Positions 11,157 through 23,515 of a stretch of 64,000 nt of DNA are shown here, piece after piece (within the stretch, counting starts at the first letter, position 1; each line of letters opens with the position of its first letter). Source of the stretch: Lumbricus rubellus (lineage: Eukaryota; Annelida; Clitellata; Crassiclitellata; Lumbricidae); the NCBI GenBank assembly GCA_945859605.1, contig OX243811.1, positions 63,252,131 through 63,316,130 on the forward strand, given 5' to 3'. The notes below the pieces were generated by a model. That model made no database searches and was not told the origin of the DNA. It saw only the letters and a program-made list of their open reading frames with translations. Made by a program: the position numbers and the translations under genes.

Positions 11157-11770
11157 TTATGATGACGTTCCTGGGTAAGAACATGACGTTGTAAACATGT
11201 GAGAAGCTGAGAACTTTAATGCAGGACCACAAGCCTTGACCAGGTGAGTGCTGGATACCATGAGGATTCCCATGGCCTTGATGTATGATGTAGGAGACAC
11301 TCCTGACTTGGATAGGTAGGTCGAGAGGGAGCACTTCATTGCAAGTTCCCTTGTTTTAGCAGAATTGATCCGTAGATTCCGTTCTTTAGACGAGTTACTG
11401 GTGGAAGTTTTGGAGACCCGTCCGGCGAAGTAGACAAGTGATATAGTCGACCAACAGGAAAGAATCGTCGGGAAAGTTACATAGTGGGCACTGGGATGAA
11501 TGGGGTGGAGGTCAGATGTAGGTCTATACCTATTAAACAACTTTCGAATCCAAAGGACCAATAAAGGACCCCAGGATAACGCTGCATCGTTGATGGTTTT
11601 TAGCTGCAGATGCAGTATGCCTAACTACTTTGAAGGTAATTGAGTGCTTCCTACTCCGCAGGTAGTTGACGAAACAATTAGCGATGTCCAAAGTTGCTGG
11701 GAAACTGGTTACTCTAAAGTGGTTGATGGAGTCGAAGGCTTTGGAATAGTCCGTCGATACGAATAGGCCT
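11157..11770 (-). pseudogene. decayed LINE reverse transcriptase
   Basis: The minus strand reads STDYSKAFDSINH (RT motif with catalytic Asp) near 11715-11760, then a NYLRSRK segment and an IGPL box. After frameshifts it reads the LRINSAKTREL motif and a C-terminal thumb-like region near 11200. At least three frame changes and several stops make it a relic. Its family is CR1/L2-like by motif spacing, but this is uncertain. Confidence 0.7.
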
Positions 11771-14098
11771 ACTGGGCTTTGGTTAGGCCTAATGTTAAGT
11801 AGATCTGAATCGTGATGAATTATAATTGTATACTTATAGGCTTAGATAAAGTAGCACAGCTGCAGTCTGTGGTCGAACCAGTTGGTCGAAAAGCATGCAT
11901 GCATATTGATCACGAAGGTATATTGGCTGAGGCATATTTACGAAATCATGGCAGTCCAGAGATGCTGACACGGACCACTACCCCGGTATAGGTCTACGCT
12001 TCACTGTCCTATCTACGTCTACGATTCACTATCCTATCTACGTCTACGCTTCACTATCCTATCTACGTCTACGCTTCACTATCCTATCTACGTGTACGAT
12101 TCACTGTCCGAGAGAGAAAGCATAAGCAAGAGATTAATCAAGGACAATGATCCACCTTATAATATCAAACGGTCCACGTCATCAAAAGCAGCACACAAGT
12201 CAAGAAAAAATAGGAATAATCTAATAGTATTATTCGAAGATGCTACTTTAAGCAGCAGGATGACTTCATATAGCGCCGTTATCATGTTGCCTGAGATGCA
12301 AATCAACGGTCGTTGAAATTGAAATCGCTATAAAAATAATAAAGCATTGGAGAAGAAGTCTGCATGTTGACATCCGAGACATGAGAGAAAGCAGAAGCTA
12401 TAGGCCACGGTCGTTAAGCAACTTGAAAGAGTTAAAATCTTTCTTTAGAACTGAATGACATCAAAGAATTGACGAAAGGAATTGAAATGGACAGCAAATT
12501 CCAAAGCTTTTATCCGGCCACCAAGAAAGCTGCCCGAGGCTTCAGAAGAACGTACGTGTGCGGGGGCACTGCAAGTGGGCCTGTCACACAATGTCCATTG
12601 ATCGAGTGCGATATTTATATTCACGAAGATTGGAAATGTAATGGTGTTGAGAGGTCGACTGGTTTAAATTTAGTGCTTTACGAAGTACCGGTAATAAGGC
12701 AGATTTCAAAGTGATTTTTTCCTCAGATTTGTAAATGTGTGCACAAGTAGTGTATACAGTAATGATGAGTGTGTGCCACAATGTTGTCGGAATTGTTAAA
12801 TTAAATTTTAGTCCAGGTTATAGCCTAAACTTAACCGGGATCTTGTCTGAAAGTATTGTAGGAATCTTTGGGCAATGAAAGATTTTGACCGTGGTTCCTC
12901 ATAGCATCAAGAATTGAAAACTACTTCCAGACTGCTAATGTGGCATCTGTATACGTAACTCTCACATGATCGCAATATTATTTTTAGAACTCAACTTACA
13001 CTACTGTGTCAGATTTAAACCGTTTAATGTAAACAACTAGATGTAGGTTTCTCTCACAATGGCAAACTATCAAAATTTGTTTCTTTCACAAAAGAGAACT
13101 ACCACCTCTCTGCCATATTTGGACCTGCTGGAAAGAGAAGAAAAAACTTATGCAGAACAGATTATAGGGGCCCAATGCGTTAGTTTATATGCGCTATTTG
13201 TTTTAGCGGGATAGGGCTTATGCTTAATTTTACAAGTGCAGTTTAGGACATTGGCTGAAAGTAATTATGATGAGCACAGCGCCGAAGTAACTTTGGTCTA
13301 GAAAGTGGGAGAGGGGCTACAAGATCGCGCATCGTTTTTCCTACGCAACTGTTAAATAAACATAGAAGAATAACCTGTACCGGTGTTCACCGGTGTTCAC
13401 TACATGACATTGTATAGTCATTCGTAAATGTCTCGGGCTTACTTCAGTCCATATTTGCTGGTTATACCCGTCAATCTAAAGCAGAGCTCTATACCACAGC
13501 TCAGCAAATAGCTTGTTCCTCCATCTGGTTATCCTTTGTAGCCTATATGGCGATATTGAAAATGCGTAGGATGCCGATATGCGTATGCACGAACTACTCA
13601 GGCCAAAGAATTTCAAATTTGAGGGATTATTCGTGCGTAAACATTCTAGTCTGTTTAGCTACATTGGATGAAGGATCATGAAGCTTGAAGCTTGAAGGCT
13701 GTATAGTCTACGTCAAGGAGAATTGGTCCCCGAGGATGTAAGCTAGCATACCGATCGTGGCTTATTTTAGGATTTTAATCTCGGACAAGCACGGTCTGTG
13801 CAATATGTGTGCATGGAGACCTAAAATTATTATAATTTTATAGACACATGGTGTGGCAGTCATGAAGCGGGTAGCGGTGGTGAAAATTTAACTCGATATA
13901 TTCGTCGAAATTAGCATAGCCTAGGCAGGATCAATGTAGAAAAATGTTTGCATTAGCCAAGACCTACAAGTTGCACCAAGTTGGAAGATTGACAAGAGGA
14001 GTGATGGCAAGAGAAAAACGCGCTTATGAAGAATGCAAATAATATTGCCCAGAAGAAGTAGGCTACGTAAAAAAGGGCGCGAAAAGGTGAAGGAAAAC
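11771..14098. other. gene-less stretch with a 25-bp minisatellite
   Basis: No supported exon. An open frame at 12469-12714 is not recognised and lacks coding support. A short direct repeat, CCGGTGTTCA, occurs twice at 13380-13400. Confidence 0.4.
11993..12110. repeat. 25-bp minisatellite
   Basis: Four to five tandem copies of a 25-bp unit containing CTTCACTATCCTATCTACG, with one- or two-base differences between copies. Confidence 0.9.
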
Positions 14099-14099
14099 G

Positions 14100-14188
14100 T
14101 GAAGAAGAAGAAGAAGAAGAAGAAGAAGAAGAAGAAGAAGAAGAAGAAGAGGAGGAGGAGGAGGAGGAGGAGGAGAGGAGGAGGAGTA
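14100..14188. repeat. (GAA)n/(GGA)n microsatellite
   Basis: A purine-rich trinucleotide tract; the open frames across it are low-complexity artefacts. Confidence 0.95.
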
Positions 14189-17100
14189 ACCCTCAGGCCA
14201 GCTTTGAGGTAGGCTAGTCATAGGTATTATAAGGTATAGCCACTTCATAAAATTTTTCTTAGCATCGGCATAATCAGGACAGATGACCCTCGACGTCTCA
14301 TATTCCATTCCGACAGCGTCAGTGCATTCATTGCAGCTGAGTTTGGTAGGGACGCAGATGTAGCCTGGAAAGCTGGGAGAATATCGAAACAGGTTCTGCC
14401 ATATTATACGAGAGTGGCAAACTAATATTCAGTGAAGTGATAAAAGAAATAGCTGCTGTTCTGTAAGCACATGACATTTGCAATACAAGCGAAACATCAG
14501 CTCCCAGTTTCATTTAAGACAGCCTACACCGACTCCATTCATCTATGCTATCAGTCTATAATACAATTCGCTACCAATTTTGATGAATTACCTTATCATA
14601 GTGTTCAAGGTCGTGATACAAAAATTCTCAATGTCGTGGCAAGGTTTAACATTTAGACTGGGAAAGTTGCATTCCGAATTTAGGCTGCAGTAGAATTGCA
14701 TGCAATTGAAAAAGTCCATTCAACGATGATGTTTCAAAGCATTGTGCGTAACTGCGCAAGCTAAACTGACATTTTCTATGATGATGTTTATACAAAAGTC
14801 CGTGTCAGAACCGCAGGAGGTCATGTTGCTATGAGGCACTCGTGGCTTGTGATGAAGAACCTACATAAATTATAAGCTACAGCTTGTCCTTCACAATATT
14901 CGAACTATACATATAGGCCTATATTATATATACATGTATATAATTATAACATTACTATATCCGTGATAATTATAAGTTCCCCAAACAGAACACCAAATGC
15001 GCCACGCAAGGTGCTTACAGAATCGACTTCGCAAGGCTATTAAAAATTGTAAGAAGGGTAGCCTAAAAGGTTCAATTATAAGCAACAAATGTGTGTACGT
15101 CTGCGACAGTAGGGCTACAGGTAGTCCTATAGAAACTGTTGGTATAGCGAATAGAGTTATAGACTGATATGTGCCTACAGGACCACAGCAGGCCTAATGC
15201 AGTTTATTTGCATACATGTGGCTTTTAAATGGAAATGCTGTTATGTTATGGCTACCCGATGGGCTCTGCTGATAACAATCGCGTACGTGCCAGTGAAACC
15301 CTTCGGGGGGATTAGCCTAATACCAATGGAGTTGTTCGTAGCCTACATGTAGAACACAGCTGAGTAAATACCCTGTTGCACTACTGCACTATTCCGTTAA
15401 GGATTGGATATGACCCATATGGGTCATAATGAGGGATTCATATGGAAACATGTGTGGGTCCATAATTATTATGGCCTTATAGCAGGGACAATCTTCTCAA
15501 GTAGGCTAAATGAGCATCAGTCGTGATTTGCACCGTGCTCTTTCCGAGCGTAGAGTTCTTTCTACGTGGGCGCTGTCCTATCGGCGCTCGTAATTCGTGA
15601 ATGAGCCAATGCCATACTCTTGTATGGGTCTTCCAGTAGCGTTTCAACAGATTGTAGTCCACGATTCAATCAATCAATCAATAGCCTACTTTTATTGATC
15701 ACCATGACTACATTCAAGCAATAAACTTGACCATCTTTGACACATGACACGTGTTTTAAAATTCTAAGTATTTTAAACAATCGTTTGAATTAGCGCTCGA
15801 ACAGTTTCCTCTTATAGCCTACCCTACGTACCATACCTTATAGCCTACACCACTGTACAAAACCTTGCGCTACTCTACCCTATAACGGATAGGCTATCTC
15901 GAGTTCTCTTCATTCTCTTCGTGCTCGTTTTAAAATGGACCACGGTCTTCTACGCCCAAACCCGCTCATCAAAGAAGACGACAAGCGCCTGACCGCTGGA
16001 ACTAGTAGTGTGTCCAATAAGAACCCTTTCTTTAGGCTACTTCCTTAATATGCAAAGCACTTCTGTGCCTCCTCTTTAAGCTACCTCCTAAGACTCGCTC
16101 TCAGCTCCGCCATAGCGAAACAGTAGGTTGCAGTTTTTACATGCAATCAACCTTCAAAACAATCAGTCATTCGTGAAGTAAACATTAAAAGAATCCATCA
16201 ATCACTGTTTGCAGCATGTATATTGTATAGGTTAGGCCTACGTTTGAGAATTTATTGCAAGCAACGGCTCAAACCAACAGTTTTCCTATAGAATTTCTAA
16301 GCACACACAGACAGTTCGAAGAATCACGAAGTTATAATATACCGTAGGACAAGAACGAAGCAAACCGCAACAATTCAAACTGACAAACTGATAAATGAAG
16401 TTCACATTCCTGGCTCACAGTAGGTCAACATTATTCTGACCACAGACGCCTCTACATATGTAGGCTATCTATATAAGACTTATTAGCCAACCAACGCACA
16501 GGTGAAGGACATTTCCATTAGTTTATCTAATCAAGAATTGTATTGTTTCAAATTTTTAATATACCCGGTAACCAACAATTTCCTTATATCCAAGATTGGG
16601 AAAATTATCATTTTTATGTTTTTTAAATAATTGTAATGCCGCATTGCGACATTAGGCCTGCACAATGGAATTGGCAAGTATAAGAAGTGTATCAGGAACA
16701 CTTTAGAAGTTTAGATTGTCTTTGCCCCTTTTAGAGATCTACCACAAATGGAATCTATAATGGTCATGTCCTCAGCGGGCCAACAGTGGGCGCGAGATGA
16801 TAGGCCTAGTCTGCTACACGGGATTGCTGGGAGGGGCTCAATGAGATTGTCTTTTTAAGTTGGTACTTTCCTACCTTGCGAATCCGATCGTGAAGGGAGC
16901 ATCAGCAAAATGGTCCAAACAATCCCAGTGTAGGAAAGCATCTTCAGACAGCGCAAACCAAACCCATGTATTTTAGTCAACGCAATAATACACAGCCTAG
17001 TATTAGACGACGATGGCGATTTATAGCCACTGAATGCTCAAGAGCTGTTGATATATTATGCACTCTTGCCACCATTGACAGCTCAATGGCAGAACAAGAC

Positions 17101-17568
17101 TTAAGCTGAGATTCTGGCTCAGTGTTTCTCTGTGCGTCTGTGCATAGCATGGTCTATGCCGGTTGCGTTTAATTTCTGTGCTTCTCTTCTGTCTGTCTGT
17201 TTGTGTTTGTCTGTCTCCATATAAGCTTCACAATGGCAGCATTCAGATACGGACGCCCAAACACCACTGGCACAATCAGGAACCGTGACATTGAAAACAC
17301 GATTCATCACCGTGGATTCTGACTGACATGTAGCTTATAATCAAAGGCACCACAGGCCTACGGTATACAATGCCTACAGGTCTATAGTTACTTAGTTAGT
17401 GGTTACGCAAAACGCCCAAAGGGCCTGTGTGTGCTGTAGGCCTATGGGTGCAGCTACAATACATGCAACCCACACTGGTAGGAAAAACATGAAACTTATG
17501 AAAGCATAACCATGAAATACAATGGATTAAGCCTACGCGGTAGACCCCGGTAGTCATACATGGCATAC
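14189..17568. other. long gene-less stretch
   Basis: About 3.4 kb with no exon, RNA gene or full-length element that I can support. It holds scattered AGGCCTA motifs, an 18-bp palindrome centred on CCCATATGGG near 15410-15428 and a short (AATC)n run near 15665. Confidence 0.4.
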
Positions 17569-17576
17569 AATGTCAT

Positions 17577-18003
17577 GGTGACCGGACAAAATGGTAGCGG
17601 ACCAAATGGTACGGACAAAATGGTATGGACAAAATGGTATTGGGACAAAATGGTATTGGACAAAATGGTACGGACAAAATGGCACGGACAAAATGGTATG
17701 GACAAAATGGTATGGGACAAAATGGTACTAGGACAAAATGGTACGGACAAAATGGTGCGGACAAAATGGTATGGACAAAATGGTATGAGACAAAATGGTA
17801 CTAGGACAAAATGGTACGGACAAAAAGGCGCGGACAAAATGGTATGGACATAATGGTATGGACAAAATGGCATGGACAAAATGGTATGGACAAAATGGTA
17901 TGGACAAAATGGTATGGACAAAATGGTATGGACTAAATGGCACGGACAAATTGGTATGGACTAAATGGCACGGACAAATTGGTATGGACAAAATGGTACT
18001 TGG
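17577..18003 (+). repeat. left arm: array of GACAAAATGGTATG units
   Basis: About 29 units of 13-16 bp. Spacer variants after ATGG run TAGC, TAC, TAT, TATTG, TATT, TAC, CAC, TAT, TATG, TACTA and onward. Open frames in both directions are consequences of the repeat. Confidence 0.9.
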
Positions 18004-18905
18004 AGATAAAGATTCTTAGAGACTTAGACTGAAACCATTTCAGACATTTAAAAAATCTATGTTGCGGTCCTTCAAAAAACCAACTCATTAACTATTCTCT
18101 ATCTATCTCTCTCTATCACTCTCTCCCCTTCCTCTGTCTCTATACAATATAATTATATATTATGTAATTCTAATCAGAAGGGTTTAAATTAGTGTGACAT
18201 GGGGCGCAAGCTAAGCCGTTGGTCCAGACACGCGAGGCTCGTGCCTAGTGCCCCACGCAACAGGGGGGCTGAGGCGACCCATTGTAGCAGTCAGCAGTAT
18301 ACTACTAAACTATAATTGTAAAAATGACCCATATGCACATTGCCAATAGAAGGCACGAATGCAAAACTCTATATCTGAGACTGACAGATTGAGGCGGAAA
18401 TCGGGTTACGTTCAGTGTTCAATCTAGGCATCTCCCGAGCGGGTATCTCCACCCATATGTGACTATCCAAAATATTTTACCAAATAATAAGAGTTTTTAG
18501 TTTCTATTTAGATAATTGTATTACACGAACTCCAATAATATACCGTGACGTTATTTATTAAATTATATGATGGTGACAGTCTGACAGAATGGTCTCAGAA
18601 GAGTGGACCTTGCGAAAACCCGTGTAATAGATATTCAACTCTAAATTAAGCAGTAGGCTACCGGGGTAAGTTGAAAATCGGAGCAGGTCGCATCAGGGTC
18701 GTGGGATTCACAGATCTACAGTAGACAGGCCCTAATAGAAATAAAGATGTAGAACATTCCAACGAACTTTGGAAGGTCACAGGCCAAAAAATTTCAGATA
18801 AAATTTTTCCTTTGCCGCGACCTATTCAGTCAGCACAGTTTTGCGGTCGTTATAGGCCTATGTCATAAGCTATACACGAGCAATTCAATCCCATTTTATC
18901 CGTGT
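18004..18905. other. interior of the 3.06-kb element, non-coding
   Basis: About 0.9 kb between the left arm and the LINE fragment. No open frame or family similarity was recognised. Confidence 0.4.
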
Positions 18906-19068
18906 CACTTTCTCCATACATGGTGTTTTCTGTGTCTTCTCATTGTGGGCATCTGCATATAAGTCAAACCTCTCGAATATTCTTATCCTCCAAAAACGGG
19001 CAGTACGATTTGTTGCAAAAATCCATTAGGGAGCCCACACAAAAGCAGAATTCTTAGGTCTAAAAATA

Positions 19069-19614
19069 GGCGCCGTAACAAAAGCGCGCATGACAAAAGC
19101 GCGCAGACAAATGCGCGCAGACAATAGCGTGCAAATCGCGCAACAGGAACCTTCCCAGACAAAAGGGCGCGGACAAAAGCGCGCAACCAAAGCGCGCAAA
19201 AATGCGCGCAACGATCAAACATACATACATACATACATACATACATACATACATACATACATACATACATACATACATACATACATACATACATACATAC
19301 ATACGAACATACATACATGCATACATACATACATACACACATACATATATGCATGCATGCATGCATACATACATGCATGCATGCATACATACATACATGC
19401 TACATACACATTATGTATACATACATACATACATACAATACATACATTAATATATACATGTATAAAAAAATATTTTGTGTATTGGGTCTATGTGTTCTTC
19501 GTCGCGCGCGCATTTGTCTGCGCGCATTTGTCGTGCGCGATTTTGTTACTGCGCGCATTTGTCTGCGCGCATTTGTCTGCGCGCTTTTGACATGCGCGCT
19601 TTTGACCGTGCACC
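19069..19614. mobile_element. 546-bp foldback element with GCGCGC-unit arms
   Basis: The arms are inverted arrays of a 14-bp unit (GACAAAAGCGCGCA), left 19069-19205 and right 19501-19614, around a (CATA)n centre. A perfect 9-bp target duplication CTAAAAATA flanks it (19060-19068, 19615-19623). It splits the LINE reading frame, which resumes on the far side. A 9-bp duplication fits Foldback or Mutator-like elements. Confidence 0.85.
19218..19450. repeat. (CATA)n microsatellite
   Basis: Tetranucleotide repeat with CATG interruptions, forming the loop of the 546-bp foldback element. Confidence 0.95.
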
Positions 19615-20312
19615 CTAAAAATACTACAGCCAGGTCAAATAAGGCAATTACAGATTGGAATATTTATGTATCGATATACCCATAATCAACTACCAGAGCT
19701 CTACCTATAGAGATTGTTTCAAATTCAGCGCTGATATTCGAGAGCGTTGCTTAAGAAATACTAACTCTTTTTATGTTCCCTTTGCCCGCACTAGTACAAG
19801 GCTTACATCTATAAAATGTAGGCCTATTGGACCAAGAACATGGAATAGTATTCCTCTTGATATTCGCTCCCTGCCGTCTCTTCGTCTACTCAAACGGGAG
19901 TTTTCTGCCTACATCCAACAAGGAATGTAAACCTCTAGCAATCTGGGGAAATACTGTTAATACACCTTCATTTTGGAGTGTGCATTTTTTTCTGTGCATT
20001 TGTTTCCGTGTAGGCCTATGTGACTGCACTAACGTTATTTCACTCTCCTAACTCACCTTTTTTGTTTTGTATATATTATGCTAGTTAAGAATTTATTGTT
20101 CATGAAGCTGCTTTATTTTCCAGTCGGCCGTGCTGCTTATTTCTACCTTAATTTTTCTCAGGTGGCCCTGGCTAACGGGACCTTTGGCCCCTTTTGGGTC
20201 TCCTGGGTGAGCCGACATATTAGATAACTGATGTATATACTATCTGTAATGAATGAGATGGTTGCCGAATAAAAATGCTATGTTATGTTATGTCTGATAT
20301 CATTTTCTCTAA

Positions 20313-20637
20313 GTACCGTTTTGTCCATACCATTTTGTCCATGCCATTTTGTCCATACCATTTTGTCCATACCATTTTGTCCGCGCCATTTTGTCCGTAC
20401 CATTTTGTCCTAGTACCATTTTATCCGCTACCATTTTGTCCATACCATTTTGTCCGCACCATTTTGTCCGTACCATTTTGTCCTAGTACCATTTTGTCCC
20501 ATACCATTTTGTCCATACCATTTTGTCCGTGCCATTTTGTCCGTACCATTTTGTCCAATACCATTTTGTCCCAATACCATTTTGTCCATACCATTTTGTC
20601 CGTACCATTTTGTCCGCTACCATTTTGTCCTAGAACC
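20313..20637 (-). repeat. right arm: inverted array of GACAAAATGGTATG units
   Basis: About 22 units on the minus strand. They repeat the spacer order of the left arm from the terminus inward, with one differing unit and a deletion of several inner units. Confidence 0.9.
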
Positions 20638-20655
20638 AATGTCATACATGGCATA

Positions 20656-21060
20656 AGCCAAATTGTCGCCACTCTCCAACAGGTCTAGTACGACAATCCA
20701 CCTGCTCATGATTCCACGACCAATTCGAGTAGGATCCGGTGGGTAGGCGTTCTGTAGCCTACATAACAATTTCCTTTCTCAACAATTGAGAGTTTTAAGG
20801 TGGGACCATGCCAGCGAAGGAACTGTGTAGCCTATGTTATTGCCAACCAACATAATTATCTGCCAACTGTTTCAAGTCCGTCAACTTGACGAGAATAGCT
20901 TATTAAGCGTAGGTCCTGTTCTATTCTATTGAACGAAATGCATTTTCAAGAGTTGCACTTTGAGTTAGAAAAGGAGCATCCGACTGTTCCGACATGATCG
21001 AATAAAATAAGCCTAAAATAGGCAAAGAAGAGAACCGGTCTGCTTCTCTAAACCCAAGCC
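20656..21060. other. gene-less stretch
   Basis: No gene or element recognised. Confidence 0.4.
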
Positions 21061-22621
21061 CAGGGTCGGCTTTAGGCATAGGCGAAGCAGGCAGTTGCCT
21101 GGGGTGCCAAACTTTTAGGGCGCAAATTTTTTAGGGACCGACAAAAATATTTTAGCACTGTTTAGCAGTTTTATGATTTTTACTTTTTGGCAATTACCCA
21201 GAAAATAAATTAACATTATCCAGGCCTCATTGAAGACCCTAATAATAAAAAAAGTTGAAAATACTTAGGCTTAATGAGTGTAGCGTACACATACTGCGGC
21301 TTTCCCATCTTTCTTTACTCTCAAATATCCTTAATTGGCCTTGGAGGACTAGTTTCGCCGCAGCATCTTCGGCTCAATCTGGATTCAAAACGTATTGTCT
21401 CACTAGGTGACTAGGCTACTGAGTCACCAGCCTACTCCACAGACAGGAGCCGCCCTCCTTTATCTTCTGCCTGTTAATTATATGTTGCCATTGTCCGGTC
21501 TCATCTCTCCCTCTTCGCGCATTTGACGTTTCTTCTGCTTTTGATTATGTTGTAGGCCTACCACGAGATTTTTGCTTCATCGATAATCATTACAGTTTTC
21601 ATATTCTGTCACCTGTCTGGTATTCCTCTTCTTTGGCTTAAATCCCATGTAATACTGACCGCCCGCGTATGCATGGTCGGCCTTGGAGACTCCGGGCTGG
21701 TTGAATTGAGGAGTGCCCCGAGCTCGGTTGGCCTACTGCTTGTCATCCCAACCCTGCACTCTCCTTACTGCTGATATGCCGTTTTATTTACTAGCCTATA
21801 CACAGGCAAATGGCCATCTTTATGCAGATAATGCCGAGGCTTTTTAATGATCCATCATACCTGACCAATCTGCCTCAAGGCCGTAGCCAGGATTTAATTG
21901 GGGGGGGGGTGTTTCTTCTGGGGAGAATTTCTGACGACCTTTTTTAGTCACCATTTTCCACCTAATTTCATGTCTTTTCCATTAAGTGCTAGTGAATGCG
22001 TTCTATTATTTTTACATTTTTCATTTCGGGTGGTGTTTTCATGCTTTATTTCACGGTTTTTACATAATGTGCTATATATATAGTAAATGCATTATACTAT
22101 TTTTTATATTTTCCATTTCGGGGGGTGTTCAAACACCCAAAACACCCCCCTAGCTACGGCCTTGATCTGCCTATAGGTCTATATAAATTTTCTCTATTGA
22201 TTGTCTTATTTTCTGATCTTCACTATCGGATAATGAACTTGGTCCCCATTTGAAATAAGGCTACATGTAGGCCTACCTTCGCCCCTAAGTCCTAACTACA
22301 GAAGGGCTGATCTAATTAGGCCTATTCGTTTTTCTTCATCAGTCTCTCATTCTTCAACGGCATTTCTTTCCCCCAGCGTATCCTATCTGTGCTGAGAGTA
22401 GGCCCTACCTGTGAAATTCTAAAAAGTCATTTACATGCGACATGCGCTATATGAATCTATACGATGCGATCATTGAGTTGAGACGTGTTACAGTCCTACT
22501 TACGTACGTTTGATGAAACTTGGATCAGAGGGCGGCAAAATGTGTGCTTTGCCTGGGGCACCATTTGGACTAGGGCATGGTGTAAGAGTAAGCTTAGGCC
22601 TACAGCTAAGGCAGATATAGG
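21061..22621. mobile_element. decayed hAT-like element, CAGGGTCGGCTTTAGGC end
   Basis: The 5' part (CAGGGTCGGCTTTAGGC then CAGTTGCCTGGGGTGCC) resembles the family at 24523-25580. A possible 3' part (TGCCTGGGGCACC at ~22550) and a 7-of-8 flanking match (CCCAAGCC, CCCAGGCC) suggest an end near 22621. The right terminus is degraded, so the boundary is uncertain. Confidence 0.4.
21876..22164. mobile_element. hAT-like MITE, CAAGGCCGTAGCCAGG ends
   Basis: Inverted ends CAAGGCCGTAGC and a matching right end (CTACGGCCTTG), with a perfect 8-bp target duplication ATCTGCCT (21868-21875, 22165-22172). It is 289 bp. The interior carries the GACGACC-poly(T)-AGTCA cassette and a GGGTGTT / AACACCC subterminal pair. 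A second copy lies at 24649-24942. Confidence 0.9.
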
Positions 22622-22629
22622 CCCAGGCC

Positions 22630-22866
22630 TTTGAAGTAATTATGATTATAATTGTCGGTTTGGTTGAAAGTTAGGCTTACCGCATATTATTATAAATTAT
22701 GTAGGCTATGCGTCACTGCAAGCTGTCGGTTCTGTAACTTAGTCTAGTTAAGATTTATAAATGTCTTTTGTCATCGGCGTTCTTTTTATAATTTTTTCCA
22801 TATGCACAAATGTAGGCTACACTGCAGCCGGTTGCGGTCTGTCAAACGGATTGTTTCAATAAAAAA

Positions 22867-22899
<33 letters not shown>

Positions 22900-23031
22900 G
22901 GGAATCATTTATTTCCGTTTCAAACAGTGCAACATCAATTAACTGTGCGCGATGAACAGAGAACGCCTGACAAACACAGGCATAATGTGCTAATTGTTTC
23001 GTTCAACTAAAACTGGTGTAAATTAGACAGA
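22630..23031. other. gene-less stretch with LINE 3'-tail-like segment
   Basis: At 22831-22900 the sequence CCGGTTGCGGTCTGTCAAAC continues into AATAAA and an (ATT)n tract. This looks like the 3' end of a retroposon and is an uninterrupted relative of the site at 24500-25620. Confidence 0.5.
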
Positions 23032-23515
23032 TCAGTCGACCTCGACCCCGGTGAGTTGTGCGAATGTGCCTCTGAATGCTATGGCATTAAATCTCTGGGT
23101 GCAAATTGACAAACGTTGAAATAAGTGCAAAGTTTCCCGAGGGTCCCCAGAGACGGCAGTCATGCGGCGCCCCAACTCCATCAAGAATTCACGTCCTGTC
23201 CGATTGAGGGGGCCCAGCGATTCGATGGCGATGGGGACGAAATCATGGGTGGTCGGAAGGGTTGAATATTTAGCGCACTTCCGGTTCGCGGCATGTTCGG
23301 CTGCTCCTCCAGGCATTGATGACGTAATGCTGAGGTAGGAGGTAGCACAGGTATGGATGGATGTTGCATCCCATGCGACATACCTGCCCCTCGCCCAGGG
23401 GACCAATGTTGCTCCGTCCGGTCTCTTGCCGTCTGTGCGGATCAGGCCCGGTGGTTCTTTAGAGCTTGGAATGTCTGCTTTTACAAGAGCTCTCCAGATA
23501 GTGTCATTCAGAGCG

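Larger units (their letters stand above)
18906..20297 (+). pseudogene. LINE ORF2 C-terminal fragment with 3' tail
   Basis: The plus strand reads ILILQKRAVRFVAKI near 18978-19027 and, after an inserted element, GPRTWNSIPLDIRSLPS near 19830-19885. Both are typical of the C-terminal part of CR1/L2-type reverse transcriptase ORFs. A 3' UTR follows, ending in the pentamer tail (ATGTT)n near 20277-20295. The coding part has stops and frameshifts and is 5'-truncated. Confidence 0.8.
17577..20637. mobile_element. 3.06-kb foldback-like element with inverted 14-bp-unit arrays
   Basis: Left arm 17577-18003 and right arm 20313-20637 are inverted copies of one array of 14-bp units (GACAAAATGGTATG). Both termini begin GGT followed a few bases later by GGACAAAATGG. 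An 8-bp target duplication AATGTCAT lies at 17569-17576 and 20638-20645. Variant units occur in the same order in both arms. The centre (18004-20312) carries a LINE fragment and a smaller element of similar design. No transposase was found, so it is non-autonomous. Tandemly repeated inverted arms recall Foldback or Mutator-like elements. Confidence 0.7.

Noticed and set aside
17496..18019. FCPYHFV/DKMVWTKWYG repeat proteins
   Set aside because: Open in both strands only because of the 14-bp repeat; no initiation, splice or family evidence.
18210..18280. Possible tRNA gene (GC-rich segment)
   Set aside because: No A and B boxes at proper spacing and no cloverleaf could be drawn.
20275..20688. 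A CRISPR-like array (regular 14-bp repeats with short variable spacers)
   Set aside because: Spacers are 3-5 bp, the host is an animal genome, and the array has an inverted partner with target duplications; it is the arm of a transposon.
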